A stretch of 64,000 bases of DNA from UBA668 sp043721915 (lineage in GTDB: Bacteria; Actinomycetota; Acidimicrobiia; Acidimicrobiales; Ilumatobacteraceae). Every line of letters begins with the position of its first letter. Position 1 is the first letter of the stretch. Made by a program: the position numbers and the translations under genes. The notes under the pieces were generated by a model. It was not told where the DNA came from and ran no database searches. It worked only from the letters and a program-made list of their open reading frames with translations. The DNA lies in the NCBI GenBank assembly GCA_043721915.1, contig JAYSPV010000045.1:10631-74630 (forward strand). The letters are read 5' to 3'. Shown here in pieces: positions 51,329 through 59,588 of the stretch.

Positions 51329-53092
51329 CTACCCGGCTGGCGGGACGAACGGGACGAACCAGCCGACGAGGTCGGCGACCAAGTGTGCTCCCCGGCTGGT
51401 GGCGAGGCACATGTCCGGTGCGCTCACCGTCGAGTTGGCCACGCTGTTGCCCGGCAGGTGATTGAGGATCGAGACGGTGGGGGGCGTGGTCGGGCAGGGC
51501 CACGAGACGACGAAACCGGTTCCGAGCGGCTGTGTGCTCGTGACCGTGTACATGTAGGCAACTGCGTCGGTGGGCACGCCGGTCGGACGAACCGAGAGCG
51601 GCTGGAATGGTGCAGGCATGCCGATCCAGCCGCCGATGCCACTGCGAGTGTCCAGGGCTCGCGCCGGTACAGCCAGTTGGAGTGCGGCGCCAGGCCCGTC
51701 GACGAACACGCCCTGTAGGTCGATCGCAACATGGGTTGCGGCCGTCGACCTGACACAGAACCGTCCTCCTGTGTCAGTCCGCACCCACGCAGAGTTGGGG
51801 ACTACCTCCCCGCCCGGTGCGGACGCGATGGCCGGGCTCACGCGATCGCAGGGGCCAACGGACACAGCGGCGCCCGCAACGGGATTGATCACCGTGACAT
51901 TGATGATGCCGCCGGTGGGAACCGAAGCACCGGTTGTCGGCAGGGTCAGCTCGATCTGCTGACCGACGCCGAGTGGCGCCGAACGCGGCGGCAGGCGAGT
52001 ATCCAGCAGGCGGCGCGGTGCGAGCGGAACGAAGGACGATCCCAACGTCGGGGAGAGGGAACCTTGCAGCTCGACCGCAAGATCCACCGATCGCGACGAG
52101 CGGACGCAGAACCTCCCATTGTTGTCGAGTGCAACCGCGGACGTTGCCGCCCGCGACCCGGATTGACCGAAGTTGAGGCTCGAGGTCGCTGGCGGTGGAC
52201 GATCGCATGCGTAGGCCACGACGAAGCCGGTGGCGCCGCGACTGGTGGCGATGAGGTTGACGACGACGCCCGTAGCATCGCCGCGGATCTCGGCGGGGAC
52301 GGGGATGACTCGCTCGACGCCGGCGGTCAGGGCGGTGTCTGTCGCGATGGTGTCCATCAGGCGGATGCCGTCGGTCGGTACGAACCGGGTGACAGCACCC
52401 ACGGGCGCGCCGGCGGTGCTCTGTGGGCCGAGTTGGCGTGCACCCTGCGCTGAGGCGGCCTGCGCTGCGACGAAGATGTTCCGTTGAAGAGCGCCGGTCG
52501 CGTTGGGGTGAACGCCGTCGGCCACGAGCCAACTGGGATGAGCGGCGACGAGGCTGTACCAGTCTGCAACGGTCATCATCGGCCGCTGCACGGCGATCGC
52601 AGCAAGGCGTGCATTGAACGCCTGCGAATTCGCCAGTGAGCCGCGGGCGTACACGTTGACCCAGACGACGCGGCGCCCGGGGCCGATCTCGTCGAGCATT
52701 GTGTTGATGATCGCGTCGGTAGCGCCCGGCGTCTTCACGGTGATGTTCATGTCGTTGGTACCCAACGCAACGACCCACAGTGGCGGATCGAACCCACTGG
52801 CACGGATGCGGCGGACACCGTCGATACCTGACGTTGAACCCGTCAGCGCGACTGTCGTACGGCGGGCGCTGCGAGCCTCCATCTGAAATGGACCGAAGCT
52901 CTGCGCCTTGAATGAGGCTGGTAGTCCACCCCAGTACGAGATGGTCAGCGAGTCACCGACGATGGCCATTGGACCTGATGCGCGGCTCGTCGGGTCCGCG
53001 TAATACGACGCTGCGAGCGACGAGGCTGGTGAGGGTACGAATACGGTGAGCGCCACAGCCAGCGCAGCGACCAGAACCTTGCGAGCGAGCAT
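51329..53092 (-). CDS. Secreted SGNH hydrolase with C-terminal beta-repeat domains
   Basis: 587 residues. Signal peptide (ARKVLVAALAVALTVFVPSPASSLA). SGNH/GDSL domain: AIVGDSLT near residue 43, VALGTNDMN near 108, and VADGVHPN near 190 with the catalytic Asp/His. Two to three similar beta-rich repeats follow, each with a LDTR-type motif (RLLDTRLPPRS, ALDTRSGIGG) and paired Cys (PCDR...FCVRS), as in secreted acidimicrobial and actinobacterial surface proteins. Probably an extracellular esterase or acyl hydrolase. Confidence 0.82.
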   Translation of the reverse strand: MLARKVLVAALAVALTVFVPSPASSLAASYYADPTSRASGPMAIVGDSLTISYWGGLPASFKAQSFGPFQMEARSARRTTVALTGSTSGIDGVRRIRASGFDPPLWVVALGTNDMNITVKTPGATDAIINTMLDEIGPGRRVVWVNVYARGSLANSQAFNARLAAIAVQRPMMTVADWYSLVAAHPSWLVADGVHPNATGALQRNIFVAAQAASAQGARQLGPQSTAGAPVGAVTRFVPTDGIRLMDTIATDTALTAGVERVIPVPAEIRGDATGVVVNLIATSRGATGFVVAYACDRPPPATSSLNFGQSGSRAATSAVALDNNGRFCVRSSRSVDLAVELQGSLSPTLGSSFVPLAPRRLLDTRLPPRSAPLGVGQQIELTLPTTGASVPTGGIINVTVINPVAGAAVSVGPCDRVSPAIASAPGGEVVPNSAWVRTDTGGRFCVRSTAATHVAIDLQGVFVDGPGAALQLAVPARALDTRSGIGGWIGMPAPFQPLSVRPTGVPTDAVAYMYTVTSTQPLGTGFVVSWPCPTTPPTVSILNHLPGNSVANSTVSAPDMCLATSRGAHLVADLVGWFVPFVPPAG

Positions 53093-53207
53093 CTCAATAG
53101 TCTGCCACGCGCCTCGGGCTCATCGCCGCTCCCGGTCCTCGCTACCGTTCGTGCAGGACTCGCCCGACGCGCACGTCGACGCGTTGGCCGGTCGCACCCT
53201 GTAGCGG

Positions 53208-53278
53208 CTCTATCAGACCTGGTCAGACCGGTCGGGGAGAGGAGACTCGAACTCCCGGCCTCCTGCTCCCAAAGCAGG
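53208..53278. repeat. attL: 71-bp direct repeat of the tRNA-Pro 3' region
   Basis: Identical over 71 bp to 61793-61863, same orientation. It carries the 3' part of tRNA-Pro through the anticodon arm plus 24 bp of flanking DNA. Similarity ends abruptly on both sides. Confidence 0.95.
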
Positions 53279-53619
53279 CTGGAGCCGTTTCGGTTCGTGT
53301 TGCCCTGTGTTGCCTGGTGCCGTAAAAGCCCAGCTGAGCAGGGGTGTTGGAGGACTACGCAGACGGGGCAGCACTCAGCAACACAGGCCGGTGCGCGGCG
53401 GATTGATACATTTCTGATACATCGCGGGTAGACGAGCGAAGAGTTCTTGGCGATCACCGAGACGTCGGTCTTCGAGCGTCTCGGTGAAACCGACAGAGCG
53501 GTACGGGTTGAAGTTGTCTACGACCAACTCGCACCAAAGCGGCGGTTCGTAGTCGAGCTGCGAGGAGATCTTCGGCCAACGAGGCCGGGCCGAGCAGGGG
53601 CAACCGCACCGATCGGAAG
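53279..53619. other. Island left end, non-coding
   Basis: 341 bp with no convincing gene. Contains two direct TGATACAT repeats at 53404-53411 and 53415-53422 (11-bp period), the same pair found at the integrase start, so this is probably an integrase arm-binding region. Confidence 0.6.
53404..53422. promoter_or_regulatory. Integrase arm-type sites (left)
   Basis: Two TGATACAT copies 11 bp apart, matching 61749-61767 in sequence, spacing and orientation. Located about 130 bp inside the left att repeat. Confidence 0.6.
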
Positions 53620-53919
53620 TTAGGCGCCGTTGGGTCCCCGACGCGCTTGTTCCAGAAGGCGATCGACTTCCCAGCCGTTCGTCCGCCCTTCGTCTTCGAG
53701 TCGATCTCGCGCTGCGGTCAACTCGCGTTCAAGCGCGTCAATCTTCAGATGCTCATCGTCGACGATGTACACGTCGTCGGAGCGATCCCAGGTGACGTAC
53801 TGCCAAAGGTTGGGCATCAACGCGGGACCGCCCAGCGCAAGGATCTCGCGAACCAAGCCGTCAGTTGACGGGCTGAACACCGCGTGGCCAAACACAGCGA
53901 TGTCGACGAGCGGGTCCAT
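53620..53919 (-). CDS. Hypothetical protein with C-terminal coiled coil
   Basis: 99 residues, not recognised. N-terminal half hydrophobic and globular (DIAVFGHAVFSPSTDGLVREILALGG), then a charged helix (EHLKIDALERELTAARDRLEDEGRTNGWEVDRLLEQARR) with heptad character. First cargo gene of the island, orphan with respect to the RelE module 130 bp away. Confidence 0.5.
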   Translation of the reverse strand: MDPLVDIAVFGHAVFSPSTDGLVREILALGGPALMPNLWQYVTWDRSDDVYIVDDEHLKIDALERELTAARDRLEDEGRTNGWEVDRLLEQARRGPNGA

Positions 53920-54047
53920 GCCGGGACGACGAGAAACGACCTCATCGGCCCGCGCGTCTCGTTCACGATGTACATCGTGCCCGGTACCTCAGCAGGAGGC
54001 CCAAACAGCCTCCCCGATCACCGGAATATCTACAGATAGGTGCGGTG

Positions 54048-54323
54048 CTAACGGGGCCGGTAGACGTCGGACCGATGCTCGATTCGAAGGACGGTGACGG
54101 TGGTCGCTTCGTCGTCGATCTCGTAGACGACGCGATACGCGCCGCGTCTCGCCGACCACAGTCCTGCGAGCTCGCGTTGCAGCGGGTGACCGACTCTGCG
54201 CGGGTTCTCGCACATCGGTCCGACCATGAACTCCACGACCGCAGCGGCGACGCGCTCGGGAAGGCGAGCGAGTTGTCGCTCTGCCGACGCGGCAACGCGC
54301 AGCGCCCGAAGAGGAGCGCTCAC
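54048..54323 (-). CDS. RelE/ParE-family toxin
   Basis: 91 residues. RelE fold pattern: LRVAASAERQLARLPERVAAAVVEFMVG, NPRRVGHPLQRELAGLWSARRGAYRVVYEIDDEATTVTVLRIEHRSDVYR, with the conserved W-S-A-R-R-G-x-Y-R-V-V-Y strand and the final HRSDVYR. RelE enzymes cleave mRNA on the ribosome. Its ATG overlaps the antitoxin stop by 4 nt, the standard antitoxin-first order. Confidence 0.9.
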   Translation of the reverse strand: MSAPLRALRVAASAERQLARLPERVAAAVVEFMVGPMCENPRRVGHPLQRELAGLWSARRGAYRVVYEIDDEATTVTVLRIEHRSDVYRPR

Positions 54324-54592
54324 TGGTTCAGATACTTGGCGCGGATTTCATCGGCCGACACGGTGTTGCCTGCCACGACATCCCGGCGGGCTTGTTCGAT
54401 CTCGGCCATGGCCGCGGGGTCCGAGAGCAACTCGAGAGTGTCCTCGAGTGCTGCAAGGTCGTCAGCGCTCATCAGCACCGCTGCCGGCCGACCGTTGCGG
54501 GTGACGGTGATGCGGTCATGTTGGTGTTCCACGCGATCGACCATCTCGGAGAACTTGGCTTTGACTTCGGCGAGCGGAAGCACGTCAGACAT
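54320..54592 (-). CDS. Phd/YefM-family antitoxin
   Basis: 90 residues from ATG 54592. The N-terminal DNA-binding PhdYeFM fold reads LPLAEVKAKFSEMVDRVEHQHDRITVTRNGRPAAVLMSADDLAALE; the flexible C-terminus (ADEIRAKYLNQ) would wrap the toxin. An in-frame start at 54664 adds residues with no homology. Coupled to the RelE gene. Confidence 0.9.
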   Translation of the reverse strand: MSDVLPLAEVKAKFSEMVDRVEHQHDRITVTRNGRPAAVLMSADDLAALEDTLELLSDPAAMAEIEQARRDVVAGNTVSADEIRAKYLNQ

Positions 54593-54681
54593 GACCAGAA
54601 TCATAGTCACGCGGTGACGGACGTCAACCGCCCAGTACGGCAGATCTGCACGCCGGTGGGGCACGCCACTGGCGCGAGACT

Positions 54682-55239
54682 ATGCGCATGGCCGGCACGA
54701 CGAGGTACCAGGAACTTCCACCAGTTGACGTCGAGCTCTTCGTCAGCTCCGGGGTGCCCCGCCACGCGTTCTCCGTACTCCCTGCGGACGCTTGGCTGGC
54801 GCCAGACGTCCCTCTCTTCCAGTTGGCCTTCGCAACTCTGGTCTCGCTCGGCTGGGCGGTCGACGCCGACCAAGGCACCTTCGAAAGACCCAACCAGCAC
54901 GCGATCGATCTCTCGGTCCCGCATCCCTACGACCTCGGACCGAGCTGGTCAGGCGGCAACTCTTGGCGCGCTTCGTTCAACACCGGGGCCACTGAGATCG
55001 TCGGTCTAGTCGACCCCGAGTGGGCCCACGCTCATCACGGTGCGTGTGATCCTGGTGCAGAGCTGGACTCGGCAAGCCCTTGGCGATGGCACGTCCTCGC
55101 TGGCGATGGCAGCTCACTGTGCGGCCGGGCCGAGACGCCAGTCCTCGCAGCGTTCGCAGCCGAGACCGCGCTCATCGAGGCGGGCGCTGACATCCCTGAG
55201 CGCACCAAGCTCCGTCGCGCCCTTCCCGAAGAGGTCTGA
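54682..55239 (+). CDS. Hypothetical protein (island cargo)
   Basis: 185 residues, no family recognised. Trp/His/Pro-rich globular sequence (HPYDLGPSWSGGNSWRASF, DPEWAHAHHGACDPGAEL) and a C-terminal helix AVLAAFAAETALIEAGADIPERTKL type. No signal peptide or membrane helix. The GTG/ATG at 54682-54690 region gives two close start options. Divergent from the RelE module. Confidence 0.55.
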   Translation: MRMAGTTRYQELPPVDVELFVSSGVPRHAFSVLPADAWLAPDVPLFQLAFATLVSLGWAVDADQGTFERPNQHAIDLSVPHPYDLGPSWSGGNSWRASFNTGATEIVGLVDPEWAHAHHGACDPGAELDSASPWRWHVLAGDGSSLCGRAETPVLAAFAAETALIEAGADIPERTKLRRALPEEV

Positions 55240-55286
55240 CGCCCCCCGGCGGACCGGACCCGAGCGGAATGCCCGAAGTGGTCGCC

Positions 55287-55312
55287 GTTGTCCAGCACGC
55301 ATAGCGGCAGAT
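55287..55312. repeat. Island intergenic repeat, copy a
   Basis: GTTGTCCA...GCGGCAGAT, 21 of 26 positions identical to 56513-56538. Shorter matches to its core (TATCGGCAG) occur inverted at 58638-58648 and 59520-59529. Confidence 0.55.
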
Positions 55313-55327
55313 GTGTGCGGTATCGAA

Positions 55328-55344
55328 CTGATACCATCAGGTGC
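55328..55344 (+). promoter_or_regulatory. Leaderless promoter/operator of the first RHH-Doc module
   Basis: CTGATACCATCAG is a CTGA/TCAG dyad containing an actinobacterial -10-like TACCAT whose end lies 7 nt before the ATG, which would give an mRNA starting at or near the start codon. The same TGATACCAT is found at the second module. Confidence 0.5.
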
Positions 55345-55548
55345 ATGGCTATGACCCTCCGCCTTACCGACACCGAGCAAGCAGCGCTGCGAGAGCGTGC
55401 CGACGCAGAGGGCATCTCCATGCAGGAGGCCGCCCGTCGAGCGGTTCGGGAGTTCGTCAGCCGCGGTCAACACACCGACCGGGTGATTACTGCGGCACGA
55501 CTGATCATGAACAAGCACGCCGACGCCCTGCGACGCCTTGGCGAATGA
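55345..55548 (+). CDS. Ribbon-helix-helix antitoxin of the first Doc module
   Basis: 67 residues from ATG 55345. TLRLTDTEQAALRERADAEGISMQEAARRAVREFVSR is the CopG/Arc-type RHH; the tail HTDRVITAARLIMNKHADALRRLGE probably binds Doc. Stop overlaps the Doc start by 4 nt. In-frame extension upstream is not conserved. Confidence 0.85.
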   Translation: MAMTLRLTDTEQAALRERADAEGISMQEAARRAVREFVSRGQHTDRVITAARLIMNKHADALRRLGE

Positions 55549-55946
55549 GCGAACCGATCGAGTTCCTCGACCTCGACGACCTTGTCGAGTTGGCTCGCAG
55601 CTTGCTCGGCGACCCGCCACCGATCCGCGACATCGGCCTTCTCGGCTCCGCCGCGGCACGACCGCAGACCACTGCCTTCGGCGAGGACGCGTACCCCGAC
55701 CTGGTCACCAAGGCCGCGGCCCTCCTGCAATCGATCGTCAACAACCACGCACTCGTGGACGGCAACAAACGACTCGGCTGGCTGGCCACCGCAGTGTTCC
55801 TCGAACTCAATGGAATCAAGGCGTCACGCGCCTCGAACGATGCCGTCTACGAGTTCGTCGTGTGGATCGCCGCATCCAACCCGGACCTCGACGACATCAC
55901 CACCCGCCTCCGTCGTGTGATTCAGCCCGCACGCCCTAGAAAGTAG
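55545..55946 (+). CDS. doc: Doc/Fic-family toxin (death-on-curing), first module
   Basis: 133 residues. The Fic core is HALVDGNKRLGW near residue 68 (His, and Asp-Gly-Asn-Lys-Arg), with GSAAARPQTTAFGEDAYPDLVTKAAALL before it, as in Doc. Doc phosphorylates EF-Tu in the phage P1 system; the shortened core (D-G-N-K-R) is the Doc rather than AMPylating-Fic type. Coupled to the RHH antitoxin. Confidence 0.9.
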   Translation: MSEPIEFLDLDDLVELARSLLGDPPPIRDIGLLGSAAARPQTTAFGEDAYPDLVTKAAALLQSIVNNHALVDGNKRLGWLATAVFLELNGIKASRASNDAVYEFVVWIAASNPDLDDITTRLRRVIQPARPRK

Positions 55947-56055
55947 AATGCACTCCGGGCCACACAGATCTGCGTGGGTGCCGATGACACCTCGACACGC
56001 GGGCGGGGCTGAAAGTCGGCGGGGGGTTCGCCATATGTTCTGCGATGATCGTGAG

Positions 56056-56505
56056 ATGAGCGCAGCGGAGCGGTGGCGGCTGGGCATCGGCCATTCCGGT
56101 CACATCGAGATCAGACTCCGATTGCTTCGCCCTGACGAAGGTGCTCGTGACCAGGCGCTGCAATCCGGCTTCAGAGCGCGGTGGATCCTCGGCGACGACG
56201 CATCGCCGTCCGACGCCCCGGTGGACCTCCTCGACGGGCGGAGAAGCATCAAGCCCGGGGAGACAGCGATGGTCTGGGCGTATCCGCTGCAGCCCGAGCG
56301 TTGGAACGGCGTTGCCGTGGGTGATCTCGTCTCCTTGCACTGGAAGCCGGGCAGGACCCTCGGTGTGGGCGAAGTCATGGCGATGGTCGATGTACCACGA
56401 CACGCTGTGCCGTTCCGGAACGACCGCATCCGCCAACGACCTGGCGCCGTGTTGGAGAATCAGCGGCCATGGCACCGAAACTTCTGGCGTCGCTCGCCCA
56501 AGTGA
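56056..56505 (+). CDS. EF-Tu C-terminal-domain-like small protein
   Basis: 149 residues from ATG 56056. HIEIRLRLLRPDEGARDQALQSGFRARWIL, SIKPGETAMVWAYPLQPERW and GRTLGVGEVMAMVDVP follow the order of EF-Tu domain 3 (FxAEVYVLxxxEGG, xPGDNV, GRTVGAGVV). There is no GTPase domain. As it follows a Doc toxin, whose known target is EF-Tu, it could be a decoy or protective factor; that is inference. Found on the island 110 bp after doc. Confidence 0.65.
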   Translation: MSAAERWRLGIGHSGHIEIRLRLLRPDEGARDQALQSGFRARWILGDDASPSDAPVDLLDGRRSIKPGETAMVWAYPLQPERWNGVAVGDLVSLHWKPGRTLGVGEVMAMVDVPRHAVPFRNDRIRQRPGAVLENQRPWHRNFWRRSPK

Positions 56506-56512
56506 GCACGCC

Positions 56513-56538
56513 GTTGTCCACCGTGCCTATCGGCAGAT
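56513..56538. repeat. Island intergenic repeat, copy b
   Basis: GTTGTCCA...TATCGGCAGAT, 21/26 identical to the copy at 55287. It also contains the dyad CCTATC-GGCA-GATAGG. Confidence 0.55.
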
Positions 56539-56547
56539 AGGGCCGCC

Positions 56548-57114
56548 TCAAACCGATGAGCGGACACCGCGCCGCCTCATCATGACCGCGGAGACGACGA
56601 TGACGCAGACGAGCGCACCACTGACCGCTCCTTCGAGAGCGTGGTCCGCGCTCCGACTCACCAACCACACGAGCGCGGGAGCGATTGCAGCACCCGCTAG
56701 GAGGGTCAACGGGAAGTCGTCCTCACGTGGCTGCACCCACGACAGTGAGAGCAGCATCAGAGCACCTGGAACGAGCATGACGTCGACCAGCACGATCAGC
56801 CCAAACGTGACGGGGATCAATCCGACCCCTAGCGAGAGGATGACGCAGGAGGCGGCGAGCTGCTTCGGGCTGAAAGTCGTCGGGCGACCAGGCGCTCGCG
56901 TCAACTGCGCGACCGTCACGAGACAGAGAACGGCGGGAATGACAGTCAGCCCAAGCAACCCGACGATGTAGGCGGCCTGAGACGCCGTCCAGGTGAAGTC
57001 GAGAGCCACCACACCTGCACCTGCCAACAGAGTCGCGGAGAAGATCAGCAGCGCCCGCAAGCAGCACATAGTGCCCGGCATGTGCGCTGCGCGCAAGTTC
57101 TTCTGCTCGCGCAT
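56548..57114 (-). CDS. Hypothetical integral membrane protein (island cargo)
   Basis: 188 residues from ATG 57114 with five to six hydrophobic helices (LRALLIFSATLLAGAGVVAL, AAYIVGLLGLTVIPAVLCLV, LAASCVILSLGVGLIPVTFGLIVLVDVMLV, LTLLAGAAIAPALVWLV, AVSGALVCVIVVSAVMM). Not recognised. The longer open frame upstream is antisense to the DUF2293 gene repeat region and was not used. Confidence 0.55.
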   Translation of the reverse strand: MREQKNLRAAHMPGTMCCLRALLIFSATLLAGAGVVALDFTWTASQAAYIVGLLGLTVIPAVLCLVTVAQLTRAPGRPTTFSPKQLAASCVILSLGVGLIPVTFGLIVLVDVMLVPGALMLLSLSWVQPREDDFPLTLLAGAAIAPALVWLVSRSADHALEGAVSGALVCVIVVSAVMMRRRGVRSSV

Positions 57115-57160
57115 TATGTGCGCAGGGCGAGCATGACAATCATGCAGCGGACCATGACGG

Positions 57161-57943
57161 TCACTGAACTCGATGCTGCTCGAGGAACGCGTCGACCTCG
57201 CCGTGCGCCGTCCGCTTGATCTCCCGATAGTCCCCGACGTCGCCGATGCCGATGCCCGAGTCGATGCCGATGCCGATGCCCGAGTCGATGTCGAGCTCGC
57301 CCAACTCGAGCGAGAACAGCCGGTCCTCGTAGTCGGTGTGACGATGACGAATGAAGGCCCGTGCAGCCAACGCGGCACGCTCGTCGAGCGTCAACTGCTT
57401 GGTCCGCCCAACCCGTCCGCTGCCGACCACCGCCGCACGGTCAACCGCGCCACGCGCGATCTCGTCCGCGATCACCTGATGCTGCGGGGCGAACGCCAAC
57501 CATCGCAACACGGCCTCCTCGAACTCGGCGCGATACGCGGTCTCGGCTCGCTCGCGTTGACGACTGCTCGACTCACGTTGCGTCTCGCGCCGTGCGGCGG
57601 TGACAGCCGCAGCCTCGCGTGCTGCCGCAATCGATTCGATCGGGGCGAGCAAACCCAACTGGCGGCGATGCTGCCCGCGACCCTTCGGGCGGAACAGAAC
57701 CCAATAGTCGCCGGCGCCCTTCACCTGCCGCGTGAGGAACGCGTCGCCAGCCGGCAGCAAGTCCCAACCGTCCGGGCGGACGAGATCGCCGAGCTCGGGA
57801 TGCCACAGCCCGGACTTGGTGTCGTACACCTCCAGATGCAGCCCTGCCGGATCCTCATCGACCATCACGAGACAATCGCACGTCCCGGACCCAGATTCCA
57901 GCACCGACACCAACACCAACAGCCACTTGCGCCGAGCGCACAT
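57161..57943 (-). CDS. DUF2293 domain protein with DSGIGIG repeats
   Basis: About 260 residues from ATG 57943. The C-terminal half holds the DUF2293 signature: AVVGSGRVGRTKQLTLDERAALAARAFIRHRHTDYEDRL. Just after it, two DSGIGIG repeats are encoded by a near-perfect 24-bp direct repeat at about 57250-57290. The middle has an Arg/Glu-rich helix (RRETQRESSSRQRERAETAY). Function of the family is unknown. Divergent from the lipoprotein gene at 58006. Confidence 0.7.
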   Translation of the reverse strand: MCARRKWLLVLVSVLESGSGTCDCLVMVDEDPAGLHLEVYDTKSGLWHPELGDLVRPDGWDLLPAGDAFLTRQVKGAGDYWVLFRPKGRGQHRRQLGLLAPIESIAAAREAAAVTAARRETQRESSSRQRERAETAYRAEFEEAVLRWLAFAPQHQVIADEIARGAVDRAAVVGSGRVGRTKQLTLDERAALAARAFIRHRHTDYEDRLFSLELGELDIDSGIGIGIDSGIGIGDVGDYREIKRTAHGEVDAFLEQHRVQ

Positions 57944-58005
57944 ACCCGGCAATCTGATCGCCGATGCGGTTGGAACTTCGTGAGCGGCAGCGGCGTCGAA
58001 GATCC

Positions 58006-58626
58006 ATGCGTGCTCCGTCCGTCGTTTGTGCCCTGGTGCTGTTTGCGGGGTGCTCATCTGGGCAGACACCGCAGAGCGCGACGACACCGAGCATTCCTCA
58101 TCCTGTGGGCGCCTCGGACGTGGTGATCCAACTGGACGGCTACCGGTTTGGAGGCGTGCCGGATGAGTTCGTCGTCGGACCGGAACTCATTGTGTATGGC
58201 GACGGGTCGGTCTATGCGGAATTCCCAGACGGTGTGAAGGACGGAGTTGCGCAGTACCGGTTGGTGCAGGGTCATCTCGGCGAGGCAGTGCTCCAACGCT
58301 TGCTGTCGGGCGCCGAGGGGTTGCCTTCGGACTCGCCGGTTGGCGTCGGGGTCATCGACAACCCTGCGCGACCAATGATTGTTGGCACGCACACCTGGGA
58401 GATCAACGACCGGTCCATCGAACCGTTTGCGACCTACCTCAACGAGCTGCTGTCCGCAGTGGTGGCCGGTGCGAGCGAACCCTGGCGCCCTTCACGGTGG
58501 ATAGATCGTCCCTACCCCGGCTCCACCTGCTCAGTAGTGGAGAAGAGTGCGGTAGAGACGTGGTACAACGCACCCGTGTACCCCCACCTCCTCGATCAGT
58601 ACCCACTTGGTCAGTTCGACTGCTGA
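58006..58626 (+). CDS. Hypothetical lipoprotein (island cargo)
   Basis: 206 residues from ATG 58006. Signal sequence with lipobox LFAGC (MRAPSVVCALVLFAGCSS), Ser/Thr/Pro spacer, then a globular domain with YRFGGVPDEFVVGPELIVYGDGSVYAEF. Not recognised beyond a likely surface lipoprotein. A start at 57964 would place a long Arg-rich stretch ahead of the signal and is less likely. Confidence 0.65.
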   Translation: MRAPSVVCALVLFAGCSSGQTPQSATTPSIPHPVGASDVVIQLDGYRFGGVPDEFVVGPELIVYGDGSVYAEFPDGVKDGVAQYRLVQGHLGEAVLQRLLSGAEGLPSDSPVGVGVIDNPARPMIVGTHTWEINDRSIEPFATYLNELLSAVVAGASEPWRPSRWIDRPYPGSTCSVVEKSAVETWYNAPVYPHLLDQYPLGQFDC

Positions 58627-58637
58627 CCCGAGCAGGG

Positions 58638-58648
58638 CTGCCGATAGG
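58638..58648 (-). repeat. Island intergenic repeat core, copy c
   Basis: CCTATCGGCAG on the minus strand, an exact 11-bp match to the core of the copy at 56513-56538, inverted. Confidence 0.4.
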
Positions 58649-58677
58649 TGCGACTGCGTGTCGGTACTCTGCGGACG

Positions 58678-59049
58678 GTGAGCTTCGAGTCCGACCTTGC
58701 AGAGTTGCGTGAGCGGCCGCTGAGCGCCCCTACAACAACGATGCGGGTTCGACATGAGCGGCGTGCAGACCCGTCGTCGTCACCGGTTCAGATGCTCTCG
58801 GGCGATCGCTCGGCCTGGCGTCAAGTAGTTGCGCTCTACGGGCTGTCAGCAGTGCCAGGATCCAAGCCGGTCGTTGTCGCCGAAGTCGACCCGCTCGCAG
58901 ACCTCGAAGCTGTCGAGCAAGGTGCGGCCATCTTGGTTCGCGGCTGGCCGGTCGTTGGCCGAGCGGTGACGCTCGACTTCGATGGTCACGTTGTCGAGGC
59001 TACGTACCCTTGCGTTTCGCCTGCTTTCCGACCCATGCGCTTCAAATAG
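58678..59049 (+). CDS. Hypothetical protein (island cargo)
   Basis: About 123 residues from GTG 58678 (GTG 58648 is an alternative). No family recognised. N-terminal Arg-rich region (TMRVRHERRADP) followed by a Val-rich globular part (KPVVVAEVDPLADLEAVEQGAAILVRGWPVVGRAVTLDF). Its end overlaps the convergent membrane-protein gene by 8 nt. Confidence 0.45.
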   Translation: MSFESDLAELRERPLSAPTTTMRVRHERRADPSSSPVQMLSGDRSAWRQVVALYGLSAVPGSKPVVVAEVDPLADLEAVEQGAAILVRGWPVVGRAVTLDFDGHVVEATYPCVSPAFRPMRFK

Positions 59050-59476
59050 GGCAGAACTGCCGCTCTGCCCGCTGGACATCGCCCGACACTTCGGGGGCAC
59101 GCTGCGTGCGAAGTTGTACCGTCAACACGGTCGACGCGACTGTGGCCAGGATCGAAGCGCCAGCGACTGGCAGCACGTACAACCCATCACCAGACGGCCG
59201 GAAAGCAAAAAGGGTTGCGCAAGCGAGAAGGGCTACGCCGCATTGGATGGCCGCCCGTTTTCGCCACAACAGCGATCGGTGGACGCCGGCGAACGGCACG
59301 ATCAGGGCCACGATGAAGAGAACGGCGAACGGGACCACCGGATTGCTGTCGGCCGTGGAGAAGTCGTTCATCCAGCCGACGCGAGGTGCGATCACAAAGG
59401 CAACAAGCAACATGATTGACGCCAGCGATGCGATGACGAAACGAGGCGGGGATGACCGGGATGACGCCACATTCAT
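59042..59476 (-). CDS. Hypothetical four-helix membrane protein (island cargo)
   Basis: 144 residues with four predicted membrane segments (FVIASLASIMLLVAFVIA, VVPFAVLFIVALIVPFAG, AIQCGVALLACATLFAF, LPVAGASILATVASTVLTV). Short loops, no recognised family. Divergent from the second Doc module. Confidence 0.55.
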   Translation of the reverse strand: MNVASSRSSPPRFVIASLASIMLLVAFVIAPRVGWMNDFSTADSNPVVPFAVLFIVALIVPFAGVHRSLLWRKRAAIQCGVALLACATLFAFRPSGDGLYVLPVAGASILATVASTVLTVQLRTQRAPEVSGDVQRAERQFCPI

Positions 59477-59519
59477 GGCGAGACGGTATCAGCGCGACCA
59501 AGAGCAACCGCCACGCCTA

Positions 59520-59529
59520 CCTGCCGATA
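59520..59529 (-). repeat. Island intergenic repeat core, copy d
   Basis: TATCGGCAGG on the minus strand, flanked by GTCCAGC 6 nt away, as in the copy at 55287. Lies between the membrane-protein gene and the second RHH-Doc module. Confidence 0.4.
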
Positions 59530-59588
59530 CGTCGCTGGACACGGAGCGGATCTGGGACGTTCTGCGCTATTGCTGTCCGTGACTTCTT

